Notes under the pieces: generated by a model
Database searches by the model: none
What the model was told of the DNA's origin: nothing
Seen by the model: the letters and a program-made list of their open reading frames with translations, nothing else
Translations under genes and position numbers: made by a program
From: Kiritimatiellia bacterium
GTDB taxonomy: Bacteria; Verrucomicrobiota; Kiritimatiellia; RFP12; UBA3636
DNA: 9,829 nt
Direction of reading: 5' to 3'
Assembly: GCA_016295275.1 (NCBI GenBank)
Contig: JAEDLN010000073.1
Coordinates: 1 to 9,829, forward strand
Shown here: one piece after another, positions 4,559-9,829 of the stretch
How the letters are laid out: the number at the start of each line of letters is the position of its first letter
Numbering within the stretch: position 1 is the first letter of the stretch

Positions 4559-7486
4559 ATGTTGGGTCTATTAGCTGCCGTCACGTTTTTTGCCAACGAT
4601 CCCATTCCGTCCTTTTCGTCCATACCGAAAGAGGAGCTTTATCCGAAAGGCGCGAAAATCGTCGTTGCCGAGGATGGATCGCTCCTGGTAAACGGGAAGC
4701 CGCGCTATTTTCCGGCGACGCAGTGGTATGGACAAATCGAGTATTCGGGTCAGCCCTCCACCAACAACGAAGAAGCGGTAAAATGGTTTTACGAAGGGTT
4801 GCCCAGTTATGAAAAGCTGCAGCGCATGGGACTTGACTGCGGCGGGTTTTACGGTGCCATGGCGTGGATGAAGCGCGTGTACCGTCCGTGGTTTCGCGAC
4901 GAGCGGCGCGACGACGCGAAGCTCGGTGCGATGATTGCCGAATTGGGTATGCCGATGTATGTCGACATGACCGCCAGCGAGTGGTCGCACGGTTCGCTCT
5001 GGCACTGGGATTGTCCGCTCGATCCGAAGCGCACGGTCGATCCGCCGAAGTGCAAAAAGCCCGGAAAGGACAGTCCGTTCTGCAACCATCCGGAATGCGG
5101 AGCGCAGCTCGACACGCCGGGGCGTCTTTCGTCCAAGGCTTGGACGCAAGGCCATTCGCATTGGGTACCCTGGTCGATTGTCTATCCGCAGGGACGCGAC
5201 ATTTGGTTGAACATGTGGGAAAACATTGCCAAGGATGCGATTGCCATTTCGCCGGCGGACAACAAGCCGTGGTGTTACGAGCTGATGAACGAGCCGGCCT
5301 GCTTCGACACATCCGACTACACAAAAGCGCGTTTTGCCGAAGCCATGCGGAAGAAATACGGCACCATCGAGAACCTCAATGCGGCGTGGGCGAAGAGCGC
5401 CTCGGGAAAAGCCGTCTTCAAGAGTTTTGACGAGTTGCCGGGCGCGTATGACAATCCGGACAAGCCGATGGCGTATCTTGTCGAGTACACGAAATTCATC
5501 GAAGAGCATTTTGCCTCGTTGCTTGCGGAAGGTGCGGCGCGCATTCACGCGCTCGATCCGGAGGCCAAGGTGACATTCCAGCCCTGCACCATCCGCACGC
5601 GCGGTATCGATCTCTACCGTACGTACAAGGGGTTGGACGTCGTCTGTTCCCAAACGGGCGGGCGCGGCATTCTGGCGGGTGCGTTGCTCCGCAGCCTTGC
5701 GGCGGGCAAGCCGATTGTCGACAACGAAATGTACATCGGCAACACCACCAATTCGATTCGCAGTTCGTATCTCACGCAGTATATCCGCGGCTTCAACATT
5801 TCCTACTCCTTCAAATGGGAGTGCGGCAAGTCCGGCTACTATTTCATGAGCCGTGAAAATGTCGAGCTCGACCGGCTGATCGGTTCGCGCATTGCCAAGC
5901 GCGATGTAATGGACGTCAACGAGTTCTTCACGCCGCGCAAGCGTGGCATTGCGCCTCGGATGGCCATTCTCTTCTCGAATCCGACCGAACGGGTGGCCGA
6001 ATACGGCGTCGATGGCTACAAGTGTTTCGATCAGGCCCAAGCGACGGCGGAGTTCTCGCATTTGGGCTATGAAGTCGTCTTCGAAGAAGAGCTGACCGAG
6101 CGTCCCGGACGGCTCGATCCGTACAAGGTCGTCGTTGCCGCGGGCATTTCCGCGCTGTATCCGAGATCGGCCGACGTTCTTTACGAGTGGGTGAAAAAAG
6201 GCGGCACCCTTGCGCTGATCAACACCCGGCTGGACGTCAACGAATACGGCGGCAAGGAGCAGGATGCCGTTGCCGGCGCGATGAAGAGCGGCGAGACGCT
6301 GACGCTTGGAAACGGCAAGATCGTCGTCGCCGATCTTGCCAACGACGAGTATGCCGACTTCCTCGTACGGGTTTGTGCGGCGGAGGGCATCGGACAGACT
6401 TGCACGATGGTTTCGGAAGAAAGCGGCAAAGCGGCCACGGCGATCGAAGCGCATCTTGCCAAGAAGAACGGAATGTGCGCGTGGGCCGTCAATTCCAATG
6501 CGGGCGGCGGACAGCTGGTGCGTTTCAAGCCGCTTGTCCATTGCGAAGCGCCGGCGGAATCGCGTGCGCTCGTCCATGTCTGGAATCAGGTCGATTTGGT
6601 CGATGGAAAGCCGGTTATGGTTTCGTATCGCCGGAAGCTTTTGCCCAATGAGCAGGGCGAGTACTGGCTGTATTTGACAAATGGCGACGTGCAGTTCTAC
6701 GTCGAAGGCGCGGAGAAGGATCTGGCCGCCCGTTATCCGGCGGGGAAGGACGTCGTTTGGCTGCAGCCGCTGGCGGCGGATGGCGCCTACCGGGAAGGAA
6801 AGGCGAAGCTGGATGAAGAGATTGCCAAGCGGGTTGTCGAGAAACCGGTTTTCACGGTCGATCCGAACAAATGCTTCCCGATCGACCTGCGCAAATTCGT
6901 CAACCGCCGCTTCATCGACAAGGTCGCCAAGGACGGACGCGACGGTTGGGTCGACCAAGGGGCGAAGTTTTCCTTGGAAGATACGCCTTGGGGCATCGTC
7001 GATTGCAATGGTGTTCCGATGGAGTTCATCCGGTACGACCAGAACGGGTATCGCGACTGCCTCGTGATGAAATCGTCCAAGCTCGTGGATGCGCCACTGG
7101 ACGAGATGCCGTATCCGCTCGAAGTGAAAGGCATTCCGGTCGATTCCAAGGCGAAGAACATCTATTTTCTGCATGCGATTGCGTGGGGTGTGCTCGGGCG
7201 CATCGAAACGGCCTTCACGTATGTGTTCAACTACGAAGACGGCAGCAAAGTCGAGGTGCCGTGCCGGAATTTCCACGAAGTATGGGATTGGTTCTTTATC
7301 GCGACCACCGACGACATGGCCAAGAGCAATTGCTACAAGGGTTGGGCGAACAAGCAGAACCGCGGGCTCTACATTTGGCAGTGGCAGAATCCGCATCCCG
7401 AAAAGCGCGTCAAGACAATTGATATCATTGCCGGACAATCGCAGCAGATTCCGCTGATTGTCGCCGCCACGGTAGAGGAGCCGTAA
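4559..7486 (+). CDS. GH42-like clan GH-A glycoside hydrolase, probably secreted
   Basis: A 975-residue retaining glycoside hydrolase; the substrate is not determined, and beta-galactoside-type cleavage is only suggested by resemblance to GH42. A short hydrophobic N-terminus (MLGLLAAVTFFA) may be a weak signal peptide. The TIM-barrel (about 40-460) shows the acid/base in CYELMNEP (Glu245) and the nucleophile in KPIVDNEMY (Glu390), the spacing expected for clan GH-A. C152, C165, C175 and C180 could form a metal-binding loop like the zinc cluster of some GH42 enzymes. A GH42-like flavodoxin-type middle domain follows (about 462-570). The C-terminal part (about 765-975) looks like a beta-sandwich module with YFLHAIAW, DWFF and WQNPHPEKRV motifs, a type I associate with PVC-group proteins. 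AGGAG (4542-4546) precedes ATG 4559 by 12 nt; no other in-frame ATG, GTG or TTG exists back to the stop at 4472. Confidence 0.85.
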   Translation: MLGLLAAVTFFANDPIPSFSSIPKEELYPKGAKIVVAEDGSLLVNGKPRYFPATQWYGQIEYSGQPSTNNEEAVKWFYEGLPSYEKLQRMGLDCGGFYGAMAWMKRVYRPWFRDERRDDAKLGAMIAELGMPMYVDMTASEWSHGSLWHWDCPLDPKRTVDPPKCKKPGKDSPFCNHPECGAQLDTPGRLSSKAWTQGHSHWVPWSIVYPQGRDIWLNMWENIAKDAIAISPADNKPWCYELMNEPACFDTSDYTKARFAEAMRKKYGTIENLNAAWAKSASGKAVFKSFDELPGAYDNPDKPMAYLVEYTKFIEEHFASLLAEGAARIHALDPEAKVTFQPCTIRTRGIDLYRTYKGLDVVCSQTGGRGILAGALLRSLAAGKPIVDNEMYIGNTTNSIRSSYLTQYIRGFNISYSFKWECGKSGYYFMSRENVELDRLIGSRIAKRDVMDVNEFFTPRKRGIAPRMAILFSNPTERVAEYGVDGYKCFDQAQATAEFSHLGYEVVFEEELTERPGRLDPYKVVVAAGISALYPRSADVLYEWVKKGGTLALINTRLDVNEYGGKEQDAVAGAMKSGETLTLGNGKIVVADLANDEYADFLVRVCAAEGIGQTCTMVSEESGKAATAIEAHLAKKNGMCAWAVNSNAGGGQLVRFKPLVHCEAPAESRALVHVWNQVDLVDGKPVMVSYRRKLLPNEQGEYWLYLTNGDVQFYVEGAEKDLAARYPAGKDVVWLQPLAADGAYREGKAKLDEEIAKRVVEKPVFTVDPNKCFPIDLRKFVNRRFIDKVAKDGRDGWVDQGAKFSLEDTPWGIVDCNGVPMEFIRYDQNGYRDCLVMKSSKLVDAPLDEMPYPLEVKGIPVDSKAKNIYFLHAIAWGVLGRIETAFTYVFNYEDGSKVEVPCRNFHEVWDWFFIATTDDMAKSNCYKGWANKQNRGLYIWQWQNPHPEKRVKTIDIIAGQSQQIPLIVAATVEEP

Positions 7487-7511
7487 TTCACCCGATTGAG
7501 CCTTTGATCCC

Positions 7512-9829
7512 ATGAAACCATCGATTATCCAAAAACTTGTCATTCTGTTCACCGCCCTTGCGCCGGCGATTGCGCATTGGGGCGCGCCGTCCGCGATGGC
7601 CGAGGGCGTCGATGTCACCGGCGAGCTCGAATACCTGTTTGCGCCGATGGAATCCCGCTATGGGACATCGACGAATTCGCTCTCCTCGCGTGCCGTGCAT
7701 GGCATGGACTATCTCGAGGGGCGCATCTACATCGGCGGCGGCGATTGGGACGCCAATACCGGTCCGGTGCCGATCATTTCGATTCTCCCCGGGGAAAAGC
7801 CCTCGTGGACGAACGAATACAGTGCCGGCACCGAGCATATCGAGGCCTTCAAGCGTTTTTCCGACGGACGCATCTGGACGCGCGCCACCGATCCGCGCGA
7901 AGGAGATGTCAATTACGGTTACTTTTTTGCGAAATATCCGAATGGAGAGTGGACGCGCTGTCCGCTGGGTGCAATCGACTGGAATCCGGCGCATACGCTC
8001 AACGGCGCGAACCTGTACACGCACGAGTGGGACTTTTGCGAATACAAGGGCAATTTCTATTTTACCGGTTTTGGCATTGGCGGCAGCGGATATTGGCTCA
8101 ACGGGGACGAGACGTTCGGCAACAAGATGTTTTCGGTCACCTGCAACCAGACCAACGGATACTACCGCTACACGCGCATTACCGCAGAGACGGTCGGCAA
8201 GAACGGGGCTGTTTCGTACACGACCGAAGAAGGGCAGAACTACGAGCGCTTTTTGACCTTGATGGCGTTCGACAATGGTTGCATCGCCGTTCCATACCAT
8301 TGGTACGAAAGCCGCAGACCCGATTTGAATCCGTGCTATTTCTGGCGTCTCGACGAGTCAACCGGGCAATTTTCCCGTGTGGACTGCGAGTGGACGGCCT
8401 TTCTCAATGGTCATGAAGCGGTAGACTGGGAGCTGGCCGGCGAGAAATACGGCTGGTGGATCTATTTTCGCCGTGCCACGCCGTACAAAGGCAGGGTGTA
8501 CTACATCGTGACGCCAGGCATCTCGATGAATGCGCCCATCGGCTTTTTCTCGGCGGCGATGGATGCGAACGGCGACGTGACATCGAAGCGCCATGCATTC
8601 GAGGAGGGCAAGGCGCATGCGATCGATATCGCCGTCGTAGGCGGTGCGATGTACGTGATGACCGTCCGGTACGAGGCGGCCGATTCGATCGTCCACAGCA
8701 TCTGGAAAACGGCAGACGGCGAACAGTTCACGAAGCTTGCGACCTTTACGACCGACCAGTATGTCGAATCGTTTACCTATGCCAAGGGGCATTTCTATCT
8801 TGGCTACGGCTATGCGAAATTGGGCAGTGTCGGTTTCTCGGCGGCGAATCCGGAGACGGACAAAGCCGGACAGATTTGGCGCTTCAGCCTTCCGCAGGAC
8901 GATGACGACGGCTCGAATGACGGCCGGGATCTGACGAATGCGCCGTGGTATTGGCAGGAACTCGGTGTCGTGCAACTGTTCGATCGTGGCATTACCGGCA
9001 AGGGCGTCAAGATCGGTGTCGTCGATTCGGGGTGCCAGGAAATTGCGGAAGGCGATACGATTCACATGTCGATCGACCATCATGGCGGCAATACGGCGGC
9101 CCGCGCCTCCCATGGCGTTCAGGTCTGCTCGATCATCAAGTCCGATCGTTTCGGCATTGCGCCGGATGCGGAGTTGTACGCCTACAACGGCACCGGGTTC
9201 GTGGATGACATCAACGGGCTTTGGTGGTGTTTTACGAATGGTTGCCGGGTCCTCAATTTCAGCGGCGGCTATACCCCCTTCGACTATACCGAAGACGAGC
9301 TTGCATGGGCCCGGCTGCAAATCCGGTCGATGCTCGACCAAGGCGCGATTTTGATCGCTTCCGGCGGCAATGCGCCGAACGAGACGCTGACCTTCCCGCA
9401 GGATATGGACGGCGTCATCAATATCGCAGGGCTCAAGCGCGACCGGACCTCGGCCAATCTCAATGACAATTGGGCGAAGGACTTTGCCGCGTTCGGGAAG
9501 GATGTTCCGCTCTATACGAGTGCCGGCGGCGCCGTTGGCACGAATAGCGGCACCTCTTTCGCCGCGCCGATGGTCAGTGCGATTTGCGCGCTGTATCTGC
9601 AGCAGAATCCTGCGCTTACGCGCGATGAGCTGTACGAAATTCTCAAGGCTACGGCGGTGCGGCTCGAGGATGACCGTTCGAGGGTTTCGGGCTGGGGACT
9701 CGTTCAGGCGGCGGTACTTCCGTCCGGCTACAAAACCCAGGCACAGATCAATCAGGAAAAGGCCGCGTGGGTGAAGGCGGAAACGTTCGTGCTCGATCTG
9801 AACGGGCCGGTTTGGAACAAGGAAAAATC
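7512..9829 (+). CDS. Secreted beta-propeller / S8 subtilisin-like protease fusion (partial)
   Basis: The frame stays open to the window edge, giving 772 residues without a stop. A signal peptide is clear: MKPSIIQK, then a hydrophobic core, with likely cleavage after PSAMA (residue 30). Residues about 55-460 look like a beta-propeller, starting RIYIGGGDWDANTGPVPI and repeating short Trp/Tyr/Gly-rich strands. An acidic linker DDDDGSNDGRD (463-473) leads to an S8 protease domain (about 474-740). The catalytic triad is intact: Asp505 (IGVVDSG), His534 (SHGVQVCSI) and Ser682 (GTSFAAP), with oxyanion Asn620 (ASGGN). The enzyme should cleave proteins outside the cytoplasm. It lies 25 bp after the hydrolase stop, with only a weak GAG ribosome site, suggesting co-transcription. 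The His motif is divergent (HGVQV instead of HGTHV). The C-terminal part, which may hold an anchor or sorting signal, is outside the window. Confidence 0.85.
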   Translation, partial: MKPSIIQKLVILFTALAPAIAHWGAPSAMAEGVDVTGELEYLFAPMESRYGTSTNSLSSRAVHGMDYLEGRIYIGGGDWDANTGPVPIISILPGEKPSWTNEYSAGTEHIEAFKRFSDGRIWTRATDPREGDVNYGYFFAKYPNGEWTRCPLGAIDWNPAHTLNGANLYTHEWDFCEYKGNFYFTGFGIGGSGYWLNGDETFGNKMFSVTCNQTNGYYRYTRITAETVGKNGAVSYTTEEGQNYERFLTLMAFDNGCIAVPYHWYESRRPDLNPCYFWRLDESTGQFSRVDCEWTAFLNGHEAVDWELAGEKYGWWIYFRRATPYKGRVYYIVTPGISMNAPIGFFSAAMDANGDVTSKRHAFEEGKAHAIDIAVVGGAMYVMTVRYEAADSIVHSIWKTADGEQFTKLATFTTDQYVESFTYAKGHFYLGYGYAKLGSVGFSAANPETDKAGQIWRFSLPQDDDDGSNDGRDLTNAPWYWQELGVVQLFDRGITGKGVKIGVVDSGCQEIAEGDTIHMSIDHHGGNTAARASHGVQVCSIIKSDRFGIAPDAELYAYNGTGFVDDINGLWWCFTNGCRVLNFSGGYTPFDYTEDELAWARLQIRSMLDQGAILIASGGNAPNETLTFPQDMDGVINIAGLKRDRTSANLNDNWAKDFAAFGKDVPLYTSAGGAVGTNSGTSFAAPMVSAICALYLQQNPALTRDELYEILKATAVRLEDDRSRVSGWGLVQAAVLPSGYKTQAQINQEKAAWVKAETFVLDLNGPVWNKEK

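Noticed and set aside
3951..4574. A 207-residue + strand open frame through the repeat region
   Set aside because: It starts at a TTG within a hairpin, is made of repeat-derived Arg/His/Ala stretches, crosses into unrelated AT-rich DNA and overlaps the hydrolase start. It looks like absence of stops rather than a gene.
4571..7618. A 1015-residue open frame on the minus strand opposite the hydrolase
   Set aside because: It mirrors the hydrolase gene almost exactly and has no family motifs. Long antisense frames are expected opposite GC-rich genes with strong codon bias. The + strand protein has both catalytic glutamates and a domain order that makes sense.
8358..9341. A 327-residue minus-strand open frame opposite the protease
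   Set aside because: It lies wholly inside the propeller-S8 gene, which has an intact catalytic triad in the + frame. The minus frame shows no recognisable domain.
1..9829. tRNA or rRNA genes, transposase or integrase genes
   Set aside because: No cloverleaf-like pattern with T-loop sequence, no rRNA segment and no DDE or recombinase protein was recognised on either strand.

Overview
The window reads as one piece of a bacterial chromosome with moderate to high GC. It holds a compact ferrous-iron uptake operon on the left and two large secreted proteins on the right. All convincing genes are on the + strand. The protein styles on the right suggest the PVC group (Kiritimatiellota, Lentisphaerota or Verrucomicrobiota), probably an anaerobic gut-type member. 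These are a clan GH-A hydrolase with a PVC-like C-terminal module and a propeller of the 'GGGDWDANTGP' type fused to a subtilase. This placement is inference from family style; no marker gene is present.

Left part (1-3623). A GC-rich intergenic tail (1-180) carries repeat sequence seen again near 4160. A textbook sigma-70-type promoter (TTGACA, 17 bp, TATACT at 187-215) follows, with a TTAG-N6-CTAA palindrome lying at the expected transcription start. The operon is feoA (278-490), a second feoA (551-772), feoB (831-3341) and a small Cys-rich FeoB-associated membrane protein (3372-3545). It ends at a very strong intrinsic terminator (3589-3623). A second TTAG-N6-CTAA palindrome and a terminator-like hairpin lie between feoA2 and feoB, so feoB may be controlled separately from the feoA genes. 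FeoB carries a 96-residue, very acidic extracytoplasmic insertion.

Middle (3624-4558). About 930 bp have no convincing large gene. They contain two hairpins with A- or T-rich loops and tails, one tiny ORF with a perfect Shine-Dalgarno, compact GC-rich hairpins, and an irregular tandem array built on a GCGAAATTCGC core. A sharp switch to AT-rich DNA after about 4320 probably holds the promoter of the next transcription unit.

Right part (4559-9829). A 975-residue GH42-like clan GH-A glycoside hydrolase with both catalytic glutamates visible is followed after 25 bp by a secreted protein. That protein has an N-terminal beta-propeller-like region and an intact S8 subtilisin-like protease domain, and it runs off the window end. 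The pair looks co-transcribed and directed outside the cytoplasm, suggesting joint processing of an extracellular glycan or glycoprotein substrate. No link between this pair and the iron operon is visible beyond adjacency.
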